From the NCBI RefSeq assembly GCF_002213415.1, contig NZ_NJGU01000001.1:558001-622000 (forward strand): a stretch of 64,000 nt of DNA, in the 5' to 3' direction. This document shows positions 18,571-26,013 of the stretch, in pieces. How positions within the stretch are numbered: the first letter of the stretch is position 1; the number at the start of each line of letters is the position of its first letter. A program made the position numbers and the translations under genes. The notes under the pieces were generated by a model. It did not search any database, was not told the DNA's origin, and saw only the letters and a list, made by a program, of their open reading frames with translations. Source of the stretch: Herbaspirillum robiniae. Its GTDB lineage: Bacteria; Pseudomonadota; Gammaproteobacteria; Burkholderiales; Burkholderiaceae_D.

Positions 18571-20256
18571 TCAAACCTTTGAAATCCTCATCTGTCCTGC
18601 CCCGCGGGCCGATGCCGCCAAAACCGCACCACCCCGGGGCAGCGCCTGCGCCACCGGCGCTGCCGCCTGCGGCGCATGGCTGGACCGATAACCGACGCGG
18701 AAACCGCCCCAGTGCTTGCCGTTCACATAGATCGGCACTGACAGGTCATGCATCACTTCGCCGGTATCGCGTTTATAGGTTTGCAACAGGAAGGGCTTGG
18801 TATTGGAGCCGCAGCGCTTGCCGGTGCGGTCGGTGAAGATGCGCTTGGTGCGGTTGTTGACCAGGTCGACGTCGTAGTTGCCGGTCAGCGGCTGCGAGAA
18901 TTTCTTGTTGTGGGTGGGGAAATAACCGTTGTTGTCCACCGCGCCGGCGTAGGCCAGTTGCGGCATGCGCTCCAGCAGCGCCTCCTGCACGGCCGGCAGC
19001 ACGCGATCGGTGAAGGCGTCGAACGGGGTCGAATGCTTTTGCGGCGCGGTGTTGGGGATGGGCTTGTAGGTGCGGTCGAACAGGGCCTGCTCCGAAATGC
19101 GCCCGGCCTTGATCGACTCCTCGAACACCCGCCCCACTTCGCGCGCGCCCTCGGCCGCCGCAATCCTGATCGCATCGTGCGCGGTGCGCGCGCCGCTCTC
19201 GGCGATCGCTTCGAACACCACCTCGGCGCGTTCGGAGAGCACCATCGCCGAAGCCGCCACGCGCGGCAGCTCGGTATCGGTCTGCAGCATGCCGTTGCGA
19301 ATCGCGGTGATCGACTCCGCGATGTTCTGGGTGGTCTGCACGTGTTCGCGCGAGGCCAGCGCGATCTCTTCGATCTGCTCCTGCGACTGGCTGGCCGAAC
19401 GCTCGATGCTGTTGAGCAGACTATGCACCTTCTCCACGTTCTGCGCCGCCTCCAGCACCCGGCCGCTCAGTGCATGCATGCCCGACGCCGCGCGCTCGGC
19501 CTCCTCATTGATGGCGCGCACCATCACGCCGATGTCGTCGGTAGCTTCCTTGGTGCGCTGGGCCAGCTGGCGCACTTCGCCCGCCACCACCGCGAAGCCG
19601 CGCCCCTGCTCGCCGGCGCGGGCCGCCTCGATGGCGGCGTTGAGCGCCAGCAGGTTGGTGCGCGCGGCGATCTCGCTGATGACTTCGGTGATGCCGTGAA
19701 TACGGCGCGACTTTTCCTGCAGCTGCTCCATCATGGTCGAGGCCGATAAGGCGTCGGTGCGCGCCTGGCCGATCTGCTGCAGCCCGCGGTCGACTTCCGC
19801 GCGGCCGCTGACGCTTTCGGAACGCACCTCGGAGGCGATCGCCGACGCGCGCTCGGCGTTGGCGGCGATCTGCTCGGTGGTGGCCGCGTTCTGCTCGGCG
19901 CTGGCGGCGATGCTGTTGGCCGAATCGACATCCTTGCCGATCTTGGTCTTGATGGAGTCGACGAAGAAGGAGGTTTCGGCCGCGCCGATCATGATGTGGT
20001 CGATCTCGTTGCCGACCTTGTCGACCAGTTGCGCGCCGGCGGGATTGGCGCGCCGCTGGAGCAGCGCAAAGCACACCAGCGCCGGCAATAGGGCGAGCAC
20101 ACCCTGCAACGGCGCGCCGATCACCCTCCCCGCACCGGCCGCCTCCAGCGCGAACGCCGCCGCGCCGCCGACCGCCAGCGCCGCCAGCCACCGCAACGCC
20201 GTCAAACCCCAAGCCCGCGCACCAGCGGCGGACGCTCCTGCCTTCAACTCTGCCAT
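18571..20256 (-). CDS. Methyl-accepting chemotaxis protein with C-terminal Cache-like sensor
   Basis: This is a chemoreceptor of 561 residues from the ATG at 20256 (AAGGAG about 8 bases upstream). Two hydrophobic segments (about 20-40 and 48-67) are joined by only a few residues, so there is no periplasmic ligand domain and no evident HAMP domain. The signalling hairpin is unmistakable near residues 193-235 ([20 protein letters not shown] then [20 protein letters not shown]). After the coiled coil, a globular domain at about 405-530 contains [40 protein letters not shown] and [20 protein letters not shown], the pattern of Cache-type sensors found at receptor C-termini. It would sense a cytoplasmic cue. 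Confidence 0.9.
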   Translation of the reverse strand: MAELKAGASAAGARAWGLTALRWLAALAVGGAAAFALEAAGAGRVIGAPLQGVLALLPALVCFALLQRRANPAGAQLVDKVGNEIDHIMIGAAETSFFVDSIKTKIGKDVDSANSIAASAEQNAATTEQIAANAERASAIASEVRSESVSGRAEVDRGLQQIGQARTDALSASTMMEQLQEKSRRIHGITEVISEIAARTNLLALNAAIEAARAGEQGRGFAVVAGEVRQLAQRTKEATDDIGVMVRAINEEAERAASGMHALSGRVLEAAQNVEKVHSLLNSIERSASQSQEQIEEIALASREHVQTTQNIAESITAIRNGMLQTDTELPRVAASAMVLSERAEVVFEAIAESGARTAHDAIRIAAAEGAREVGRVFEESIKAGRISEQALFDRTYKPIPNTAPQKHSTPFDAFTDRVLPAVQEALLERMPQLAYAGAVDNNGYFPTHNKKFSQPLTGNYDVDLVNNRTKRIFTDRTGKRCGSNTKPFLLQTYKRDTGEVMHDLSVPIYVNGKHWGGFRVGYRSSHAPQAAAPVAQALPRGGAVLAASARGAGQMRISKV

Positions 20257-20462
20257 CGAATGTCTCCTTGCGGATATCCCGCTTGTCTGCGCCTGCTTCG
20301 AGGCAGGCATGGATGCGGACGCAAAGCGCCACATTCTCCGCATCCTAGAGCGCTTAGCTTACGCATAGCTTATAAAACGCACGGTTGTTCTAATACCAAG
20401 ATTGCCTGTATTGCATGCCTGACGACGCTGAAACACCTTGCATGCGCCTCGCCCCTTCAGGC
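20257..20462. promoter_or_regulatory. Divergent region between the chemoreceptor gene and dmeR
   Basis: The region holds the promoters of the leftward chemoreceptor and the rightward dmeR-dmeF pair. A small hairpin CCTGCtTCGAgGCAGG lies at about 20290-20310 in the receptor leader. No FliA-type promoter was recognised for the receptor. Confidence 0.4.
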
Positions 20463-20497
20463 TATAATTCGCCACATATAGGATAGGGGGGTATGGT
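20438..20497 (+). promoter_or_regulatory. dmeRF promoter and G-tract metal-repressor operator
   Basis: A -10 box TATAAT lies at 20463-20468. A possible -35 TTGCAT lies at 20438-20443, with a slightly long 19-base spacer. Immediately downstream, 20476-20497 reads ATATAGGATAGGGGGGTATG followed by GT. This is an AT-rich imperfect palindrome around a run of six G, the hallmark of RcnR/FrmR/DmeR-type operators. The G-run also acts as the Shine-Dalgarno of the repressor gene, so repressor binding would block both transcript start and leader. Confidence 0.75.
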
Positions 20498-20773
20498 ATG
20501 AGCCACATCACTGAACACAAAGACGCGCTGCTCAAGCGCGTACGCCGCATCGGCGGCCAGGTGCAGGCGCTCGAGCGCGCGCTGGACGACGACGCCGACT
20601 GCAGCAAGACCCTGCACCTGGCCGCCGCCATCCGCGGCGCGGTCAATGGATTGATGGATGAACTGATCGAAGCCCACGCGCGCGAACACGTCGCCCGCCC
20701 GGGCCTGTCCGACAAGGAGCGCAACCAGGGGCTGGACGAAGTCCTGGAAGCGATCCGCCGCTATTCGAAATGA
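20498..20773 (+). CDS. dmeR: CsoR/RcnR/FrmR-family metal-sensing repressor (DmeR-like)
   Basis: This is a small all-helical repressor of 91 residues. The family pattern is clear: KRVRRIGGQVQALERALDDD near residues 13-32, a Cys in DADCSKTLHLAAAIRGAVNG at about 35, and His residues in ELIEAHAREHVA. One Cys plus several His resembles nickel/cobalt or formaldehyde sensors (RcnR/DmeR/FrmR) more than copper CsoR, which has two Cys. The gene overlaps the following CDF exporter gene region, which favours a nickel/cobalt-responsive DmeR. FrmR is the alternative, but no formaldehyde dehydrogenase gene is adjacent. Confidence 0.8.
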   Translation: MSHITEHKDALLKRVRRIGGQVQALERALDDDADCSKTLHLAAAIRGAVNGLMDELIEAHAREHVARPGLSDKERNQGLDEVLEAIRRYSK

Positions 20774-20784
20774 ACGGAGCCGAC

Positions 20785-21807
20785 ATGCAAACCCCTTCCC
20801 GATACACGCACGAACACGTCTACCTCGGCGCCGACCATGACCGCAATGCCCGCCGCACCCTGTGGGTGGTGGCGCTCACCGCCGTCATGATGGTCGCGGA
20901 AATCGTCGCCGGCTACCTGACCGGATCGATGGCCCTGCTGGCCGACGGCTTCCACATGGCCACGCACGCCGGCGCGCTGGCCATCGCCGCCGGCGCCTAT
21001 GTGTTCGCGCGCCGTCATGCGCGAGACGCGCGTTTCAGCTTCGGCACCGGCAAGGTGGGCGACCTGGCCGGCTTCGCATCCGCCCTGGTGCTGGCGGTCG
21101 TGGCCATCGGCATCGGCGCCGAATCGGTCTGGCGACTGGCGAACCCGGCTGCCGTCGAGTTCGGCGAAGCCATCGTCATCGCGGTGATCGGCCTGATCGT
21201 CAATATCGTCAGCGCGCTGCTGCTGATGGACGGCCATCAGCACGGCCACGCCCACCACCACGCCGCCCACGGCGACACCCATGGGCATCACGACCATCAC
21301 GCCCCCGGTCATGCGCACGAGCGCCACGAACACCACGAACACCACGAACACCATGAGCGCCACGGCCATCACGACCACCCCAGCCATCACGGTCACGACA
21401 ACAACCTGCGCTCGGCCTACATGCACGTGCTGGCCGACGCACTCACCTCGGTGCTGGCCATCGCCGCCCTGGTCGCCGGCCTCTACCTGGGCTGGACCTG
21501 GCTGGACCCGATGATGGGCGTGGTCGGCGCCGTGGTGATCGCGCGCTGGTCCTATTCACTGCTGCGCGAAACCTCGTCGGTGCTGCTCGACGTCACCGAC
21601 GAACAACTGGCCGACAAGATCCGTCACGCGCTGGACGACCAGGATGCCACCATCGACGACCTGCACGTCTGGCGCATCGGCCCGGCGGCGCGCGCGGCCA
21701 TCGTCAGCGTCTCCACCTCCGCGCGCGTGAGCGAAGCGGCGCTGCGCGAGAAGCTGGCCGCCATCGCCGAACTCAAGCATCTGACGCTGGAGCACCGCAT
21801 CGCCTGA
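20785..21807 (+). CDS. dmeF: Cation diffusion facilitator exporter (DmeF-like, Ni/Co/Zn)
   Basis: This inner-membrane divalent metal/proton antiporter has 340 residues. GGAG 5 bases before the ATG at 20785 decides the start; an ATG at 20770, overlapping the dmeR stop, has no visible ribosome site. Six hydrophobic segments are present. The metal-site motif HMATHAGALA lies in helix 2 (context LLADGFHMATHAGALAIAAG), and the second site AYMHVLADALTSVLAIAALV in helix 5. Between helices 4 and 5 is a very His-rich cytoplasmic loop (about 60 residues, about half His) with the micro-repeat EHHEHHEHHE. A short C-terminal cytoplasmic domain includes DDLHVWRIG. It is followed by a perfect terminator. Confidence 0.88.
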   Translation: MQTPSRYTHEHVYLGADHDRNARRTLWVVALTAVMMVAEIVAGYLTGSMALLADGFHMATHAGALAIAAGAYVFARRHARDARFSFGTGKVGDLAGFASALVLAVVAIGIGAESVWRLANPAAVEFGEAIVIAVIGLIVNIVSALLLMDGHQHGHAHHHAAHGDTHGHHDHHAPGHAHERHEHHEHHEHHERHGHHDHPSHHGHDNNLRSAYMHVLADALTSVLAIAALVAGLYLGWTWLDPMMGVVGAVVIARWSYSLLRETSSVLLDVTDEQLADKIRHALDDQDATIDDLHVWRIGPAARAAIVSVSTSARVSEAALREKLAAIAELKHLTLEHRIA

Positions 21808-21821
21808 CGACGCCGCCACGC

Positions 21822-21855
21822 AAAAGAAAAGCGGCCCGCGGGCCGCTTTTCTTTT
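21822..21855. terminator. Bidirectional terminator after dmeF
   Basis: The perfect 16-bp stem AAAAGAAAAGCGGCCC with its complement and a GC loop gives A- and T-rich flanks on both strands. It serves dmeF rightward and the small lipoprotein gene (ending at 21876) leftward. Confidence 0.93.
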
Positions 21856-21875
21856 GGTGATACCGGACCGGCCGC

Positions 21876-22100
21876 TCAGCGCCAGCCGCGATGCCAGCCG
21901 TACTGCGGATGGTGCCATCCCCAGCCGTAGTGCTCGTGGTAAGCCCAGACGTAGCCCGGCCCCGGCGACACATAGGTCGGAGCGACATAGACCACGCCCG
22001 GCGGCGCCACATAGGCCGGACGCACGGTCGGCGGCGTGACCACGCAACCGCTCAAGGCAAAGGCGGCGGCGATGGCCGGAATCAATAAGAGGGATTTCAT
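21876..22100 (-). CDS. Small Tyr/Trp/His-rich lipoprotein (YXWGXW-like)
   Basis: The protein is 74 residues from the ATG at 22100, with AGGAG 8 bases upstream. The lipoprotein signal MKSLLLIPAIAAAFALSGC has lipobox LSGC. The mature part is Pro/Val-rich, then aromatic and His-rich (YVWAYHEHYGWGWHHPQYGW), ending GWR. The composition resembles YXWGXW-repeat surface lipoproteins of betaproteobacteria, whose function is unknown. A second gene of the same style lies at 24016-24213. The open frame extends upstream to 22445 through the tRNA, which is not coding. Confidence 0.75.
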   Translation of the reverse strand: MKSLLLIPAIAAAFALSGCVVTPPTVRPAYVAPPGVVYVAPTYVSPGPGYVWAYHEHYGWGWHHPQYGWHRGWR

Positions 22101-22287
22101 TTTTGCGCTCCTGATCTTGTTTGGCGAATGGCGGTACCGGATCGCTCCGGCATCCACGTTATGTCCCGTGGTGATCAGATAACGCGCGGCGCAGCGGGCC
22201 TGCGGACGTGAAATTGTGTGTTTGTGTAACGCCGCGGCGAGACGCAGCGACATGGAAGCGAATTGCAATTCCGTGGCCGGAAATGGA

Positions 22288-22319
22288 AAAGGGTTACAAG
22301 CAAATGCTTGTAACCCTTT
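22288..22319 (-). terminator. Terminator downstream of tRNA-Pro
   Basis: A perfect 15-bp stem AAAGGGTTACAAGCA / TGCTTGTAACCCTTT with only AA between the arms lies 8 bases beyond the tRNA 3' end (minus strand). A T run follows in that direction. It would end the tRNA-Pro transcript. Confidence 0.8.
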
Positions 22320-22326
22320 GATTTTT

Positions 22327-22403
22327 TGGTCGGGACGGTGTGATTCGAACACACGACCCCTTGCACCCCATGCAAGTACGCTACCAGGCTGCGCTACGCC
22401 CCG
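22327..22403 (-). tRNA. tRNA-Pro, anticodon GGG
   Basis: The 77-base cloverleaf reads on the minus strand. The acceptor CGGGGCG pairs with CGTCCCG (one G-T pair), followed by A and an encoded CCA. The D arm contains AGCGCAGCCTGGTAGCG. The anticodon stem CTTGC/GCAAG encloses the loop ATGGGGT, giving anticodon GGG (22367-22369). The T arm GTGTGTTCGAATCACAC is perfect. The C1-G72 end pair is typical for proline tRNA. It reads codons CCC/CCU. Confidence 0.97.
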
Positions 22404-22504
22404 ACTGAGCCAGCAATTATAACAGGCAATATGTTTTTTGTTCAACAGTTTCTCAAAACCATTTAAATATTTTATTCCGGTCTTGAGAATCCGCGATGGC
22501 CGCC

Positions 22505-22771
22505 TCAGCCCAGTCGCCAGTTCGTGCGCGCACGCGCGGTCGAACGGATGATGTGCATCTCCTCTTCTTCCTCGTAGGCCTGGTAGCCCTGGGGCGTACG
22601 GCGGAACACTTCCTTGCCGGCGCGCGTGAGGTTGAAGGCGCCGCCCAGATTGGGAATGCCCAAGCCCTTGGAGACGATGCTGTTTACGATGCGGCCGGGG
22701 ATGATGCGAAATTCGCCCTTGAATACGCTGTACATCCAGCGCAGCTCTTCGCCTGTCAGTTCGGGATTCAT
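22505..22771 (-). CDS. Conserved hypothetical protein, 88 residues
   Basis: I do not recognise this family. The ATG at 22771 has AAGGAAG 6 bases upstream and begins MNPELTGEELRWMYSVFKGE. The middle segment FRIIPGRIVNSIVSKGLGIP and the block GAFNLTRAGKEVFRRTPQGY look folded. A run of five Glu (AYEEEEEMHIIR) is followed by a basic tail. There is no signal peptide or membrane segment, so it should be a small cytosolic protein. It is a single gene, transcribed away from the downstream tRNA with about 100 bases between. Confidence 0.7.
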   Translation of the reverse strand: MNPELTGEELRWMYSVFKGEFRIIPGRIVNSIVSKGLGIPNLGGAFNLTRAGKEVFRRTPQGYQAYEEEEEMHIIRSTARARTNWRLG

Positions 22772-22970
22772 TTCAACTTCCTTCTTCCCATGAGAATACA
22801 GAGGAAATCCTATCACGAAAGATTTTGATTTTCCGTAAGGAAATACCTGAATCCCGGAAAAAACCCGGAAGCCCTTGGCAAGGCACAAACAAAACGTTGG
22901 AATTTGGTCGGGGTTTTGCCGCCCAGGCATGCCGGACCTGCAATTGCAGTCGCAGCCGACGGTGCGCGGC

Positions 22971-23825
22971 TCAGCCGCCGTTGCGGAAGAATTCGTCCAT
23001 CAGGAAGCTCTGCAGCCCCTTGGTATCCGACAGCCGTGCGGACAGCACCACCACGCGGCCCAGGCGCTGGGAATCCCAGTTGAAGTCGCCCGAATAGTAT
23101 TTGCGGATCAGCGCGATCATGCTGTCGACGATGGCCTTCTCGACATTGCCGCCGGGACCGGCGTCGACCTCGATCATCTGCTTCTGGCTGCGGCGCTGGT
23201 CGTTGGTCCAGCCGCGGAAGCTGTACTGCGCCACGCGCGGTCCCTTGCTGACGATCTCGAACACGCCGTTGGTGCCGCGTCCGCGGCGTTCCTGGAAGGC
23301 GATGTTGGCCTTGGCGATATCGTTGGCCGAGGGATTTTCCGCCGCGCGTGCCGCTGCATTCTCTTCAGCGGCGGACTGCTCCAGCGCCTGGCGGCGCTCG
23401 CGGTTGCGGTTGATCATGGAGCTGAAGTCCATCTCCGGGGCGGCCTGCGCCGACGGCGGCAGGTTGCCGTCAGGCGCGGCAGGCGCCGGTGCGCTGCGCG
23501 CGACTGCGGCGCTGCTCGGCGGCGGCGTGCTGCGCTTGGGCGCGGCCTTGGCCACGGGCTTCTTGGGCGGGGTCTTCTTCGGCGGAGCGGGCTCGGCCTT
23601 GGGGACATCGGGCTTGGGCGCCGGCGTGGGCGGCGTGATGAAGGTGACTTGCAGCGGCGCGTCGGGCTTGCCCTGGGTATCCAGCTTCGGCGGTTCGTTC
23701 AGCTTGGCGCGCAAGACCATGAACAGGCCCGCGTGGATCAGCACCGACAGCACGAGGCCGAGCACGGTGCGGCGCCGCGCTCTGGAAACGATGTCTGTAC
23801 GGGTGAACGAACTGAAAAAACTCAT
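22971..23825 (-). CDS. Proline-rich inner-membrane-anchored protein (TonB-like N-terminus)
   Basis: The protein is 284 residues. It starts with a short basic region, then one transmembrane helix with an internal His (TVLGLVLSVLIHAGLFMVLR, about 20-39) as in TonB-type energy transducers. A Pro/Lys/Ala-rich stretch (about 45-130; TPAPKPDVPKAEPAPPKKTP) could span the periplasm. The C-terminal domain (about 185-284; NGVFEIVSKGPRVAQYSFRG, MIALIRKYYSGDFNWDSQRL) does not show the classic TonB C-terminal sequence that I can recognise. The role is unknown; envelope coupling is a guess. Confidence 0.72.
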   Translation of the reverse strand: MSFFSSFTRTDIVSRARRRTVLGLVLSVLIHAGLFMVLRAKLNEPPKLDTQGKPDAPLQVTFITPPTPAPKPDVPKAEPAPPKKTPPKKPVAKAAPKRSTPPPSSAAVARSAPAPAAPDGNLPPSAQAAPEMDFSSMINRNRERRQALEQSAAEENAAARAAENPSANDIAKANIAFQERRGRGTNGVFEIVSKGPRVAQYSFRGWTNDQRRSQKQMIEVDAGPGGNVEKAIVDSMIALIRKYYSGDFNWDSQRLGRVVVLSARLSDTKGLQSFLMDEFFRNGG

Positions 23826-24015
23826 ACCTTGCGGCAGCGGATTCCTGACAGATTGCTGAATTCCGGCATGGCGCGAAACCGCGCCCCTTGAACGGGAACG
23901 GCGCCCAATGCGCCGTCAGCTTCCCATTATTCCGCCATTTTTCTGACGCGATATTTTAACGTTTTTTGGTCGCCTTTCAGCCCCATGGTTCCGCGTATTT
24001 TTGGCGATCGGCCGC

Positions 24016-24213
24016 TCAGCGCCAATGACCGCGGCCGCCCCAGCCGCCGCCATAGCCGAAATAGACCGACGGATAGGAGTAATAGGGATAGTACGCAGGC
24101 GCCTGGTAGGCCGGATAGGCCGGGCCGCCATAATAGGGATCGTACGGCACGGCCACGCAGCCGCCCAGCAGCAGGACGGCAGGCAGGGCCAGCAGCAACA
24201 GGTAAGGTTTCAT
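24016..24213 (-). CDS. Small Tyr/Gly-rich lipoprotein
   Basis: The protein is 65 residues. The signal MKPYLLLLALPAVLLLGGC has lipobox LGGC. The mature part is Tyr/Pro-rich then Gly-rich (YPYYSYPSVYFGYGGGWGGR) and ends HWR. It has the same design as the lipoprotein at 21876-22100: tiny, aromatic, ending in Trp-Arg. It stands alone, preceded by AGGAGC-like purines on the minus strand. Function unknown. Confidence 0.68.
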   Translation of the reverse strand: MKPYLLLLALPAVLLLGGCVAVPYDPYYGGPAYPAYQAPAYYPYYSYPSVYFGYGGGWGGRGHWR

Positions 24214-24502
24214 GACGATGCTCCTCGGGCGCAAGGGCGCCAACTGCCGACTATGGCGCAGCGCCGCGCGCCCTGCCATCGTCCTTACCTTTTGTTACGC
24301 CCTGCTTGCACCGCGTTTTTCCCGGCGGCAAACCTGTACCCCACGTCTCTAGTGTTTATACCTGCGACGCAATAATCGGATAAGGCTCTGCTTATATAAT
24401 GAGCCCGCAGCAGCACTGCGCTGCCATAAGAATATCCAGACAAGACCCCAGAGACTCCCGCAATCCGGACCGGCGCCGCGCCGGCCGCAACGATCCAAGC
24501 CC
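24214..24502. promoter_or_regulatory. Divergent region before glycerate kinase
   Basis: TATAAT at 24395-24400 is a plausible -10 box for glxK, about 100 bases before its ATG, but no good -35 is visible. Nothing else is recognisable. The leftward lipoprotein gene also begins in this interval. Confidence 0.4.
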
Positions 24503-25663
24503 ATGACCAACACATCTGCCCGTCCGCCCGTCGTCGTCGTCGCTCCCGACTCCTTCAAGGGTTCACTCACCGCTGAAGAAGTCGCCTCCGCCATCGGCGG
24601 CGGCATCCAGGCCGCCATTCCCGGCGCGCAGATACGCCTGCGCCCCATCGCCGACGGCGGCGAAGGCACGCTGGACGCATTGATGCACGCCGGCGGCGAG
24701 CGCCTGGCGATCTCCTGCCGCAACGCGGCCGGACAGTTCGTCGACGCTCCGGTCGGGATCCTGAAGGACGGCAGCGCGGTGATCGAGTCGGCCGCCATCG
24801 TCGGCCTGACCGACGCCGCGGGCACCTCGGTGCCGGTGGAACAGCGCAGCACCCTGGGCGTGGGCGACGCCATGCTCAAACTGCTGGACCGCGGCGCCCG
24901 CCATTTCCTGGTGGGCCTGGGCGGCAGCAGCACCAACGACGGCGGCGCGGGCCTGTTGGCGGCGCTGGGCGTGAAGTTCTTCGACGCCGCCGGCGAAACG
25001 GTGCCGCCCCGCCCGGCCGACCTGCACAAGGTGGCGCGCGTGGATGCCTCGGGCGTCGACGCACGCATCCGGGAGGCCAGGATTGTCGCCATGTCCGACG
25101 TCGACAACCCGCTGTGCGGCGAAGTCGGCGCCACCGCGATCTTCGGCCCGCAAAAAGGCGTGACGCCCGAGCAGGTGGCGCAGCTGGATCGCTCCCTGGG
25201 CCATTTCGCCGAAGTGCTGGAGCAGGCCATGGGACGCAGCGCCTCCGGCCAGCCCGGCGCGGGCGCGGCAGGCGGCCTCGGTTATGCGTTGCTGATGCTG
25301 GGCGCGGAGTTCCGCTCCGGCGCCGAGACCGTGGCCGACCACATCGGCCTGGACGACGCGCTGGCCGGCGCCGACTGGCTGATCACCGGCGAAGGCCGCA
25401 GCGATGCGCAGACCCTGCACGGCAAGGCGCCCTTCATCGCCAGCCAGCGCGCGCGCCGCGTGGGCGTGCCGACCACCCTGCTGTCCGGCGGCATCGACCG
25501 CAAGTCGCTGGACGAACTGCAGGGCAGCTTCTCGGGTTGCTTCTCCATCGTGTTCGGCCCCGGCAGCCTGCAGGACGCGATCGCCGGCGCGCCGGAACTG
25601 CTGCGCGCCAGCGCCGAGCAGATCGCGCGCCTGTGGCAGACGGCAGCTGCCGCGGGCAAATAA
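24503..25663 (+). CDS. glxK: Glycerate kinase (GarK/GlxK family)
   Basis: The enzyme phosphorylates D-glycerate, feeding glyoxylate or glucarate breakdown into glycolysis. It has 386 residues, typical for the family. Signatures are VVVAPDSFKGSLTAEEVASA at the N-terminus, RLRPIADGGEGTLDALMHAG, HFLVGLGGSSTNDGGAGLLA and GAGAAGGLGYALLMLGAEFR. Near the C-terminus ADWLITGEGRSDAQTLHGKA and VPTTLLSGGIDR are also conserved. No partner enzyme gene (tartronate semialdehyde reductase, Gcl) is adjacent, so the pathway link comes from family knowledge only. Confidence 0.93.
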   Translation: MTNTSARPPVVVVAPDSFKGSLTAEEVASAIGGGIQAAIPGAQIRLRPIADGGEGTLDALMHAGGERLAISCRNAAGQFVDAPVGILKDGSAVIESAAIVGLTDAAGTSVPVEQRSTLGVGDAMLKLLDRGARHFLVGLGGSSTNDGGAGLLAALGVKFFDAAGETVPPRPADLHKVARVDASGVDARIREARIVAMSDVDNPLCGEVGATAIFGPQKGVTPEQVAQLDRSLGHFAEVLEQAMGRSASGQPGAGAAGGLGYALLMLGAEFRSGAETVADHIGLDDALAGADWLITGEGRSDAQTLHGKAPFIASQRARRVGVPTTLLSGGIDRKSLDELQGSFSGCFSIVFGPGSLQDAIAGAPELLRASAEQIARLWQTAAAAGK

Positions 25664-26013
25664 AACCCACGCCATCCACAGCCTGGGACTTGTTCACACA
25701 AACCGGGGACAGGCCTGTGGAGAAGCTGAGGAAAAGCCGCCCAAGTGCTTGATCGGAAAACGTTTTCTGAAAACGATGCAGCTGCGTGCAACGCAGCGAT
25801 TCTGGCGCCGGGAACGCAGATCCCGCCCACGAAACAGGCCGCCGCGATGGCGGCCTGTTGATTTTTCGCCGCCGCCGCCGGCAGTTGCGCAGTTATCCCC
25901 AGAAAGTGGGGGCAAGACTGTGGAAAACCCTAGGAAGAAGCACTTAAGCCCTTGATGCAATTGGGCTTTTCATTTCTGTGCGCAGCGGGGGCACCGCCCC
26001 TGTCAACGACCGG
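25664..26013. other. 350-base intergenic region with hairpins and an imperfect duplication
   Basis: There is no gene here. It contains a perfect hairpin GCTGCGT-gca-ACGCAGC at 25781-25797 and a terminator at 25833-25866. Two roughly 65-base segments (25691-25757 and 25891-25957) resemble each other in the same orientation; both carry CTGTGGA, AGGAA and CTTGAT in order. The second includes GTTATCCCCA, close to a DnaA-box sequence. Confidence 0.5.
25833..25866 (+). terminator. Terminator downstream of glycerate kinase
   Basis: An 11-bp stem AACAGGCCGCC / GGCGGCCTGTT with a 5-base loop is followed by GA and five T. It lies 170 bases after the glxK stop. Confidence 0.8.

Noticed and set aside
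21300-21360. Short tandem repeat suggestive of a CRISPR-like or VNTR array
   Set aside because: It is the in-frame Glu-His-His coding repeat of the CDF exporter, with no spacers.
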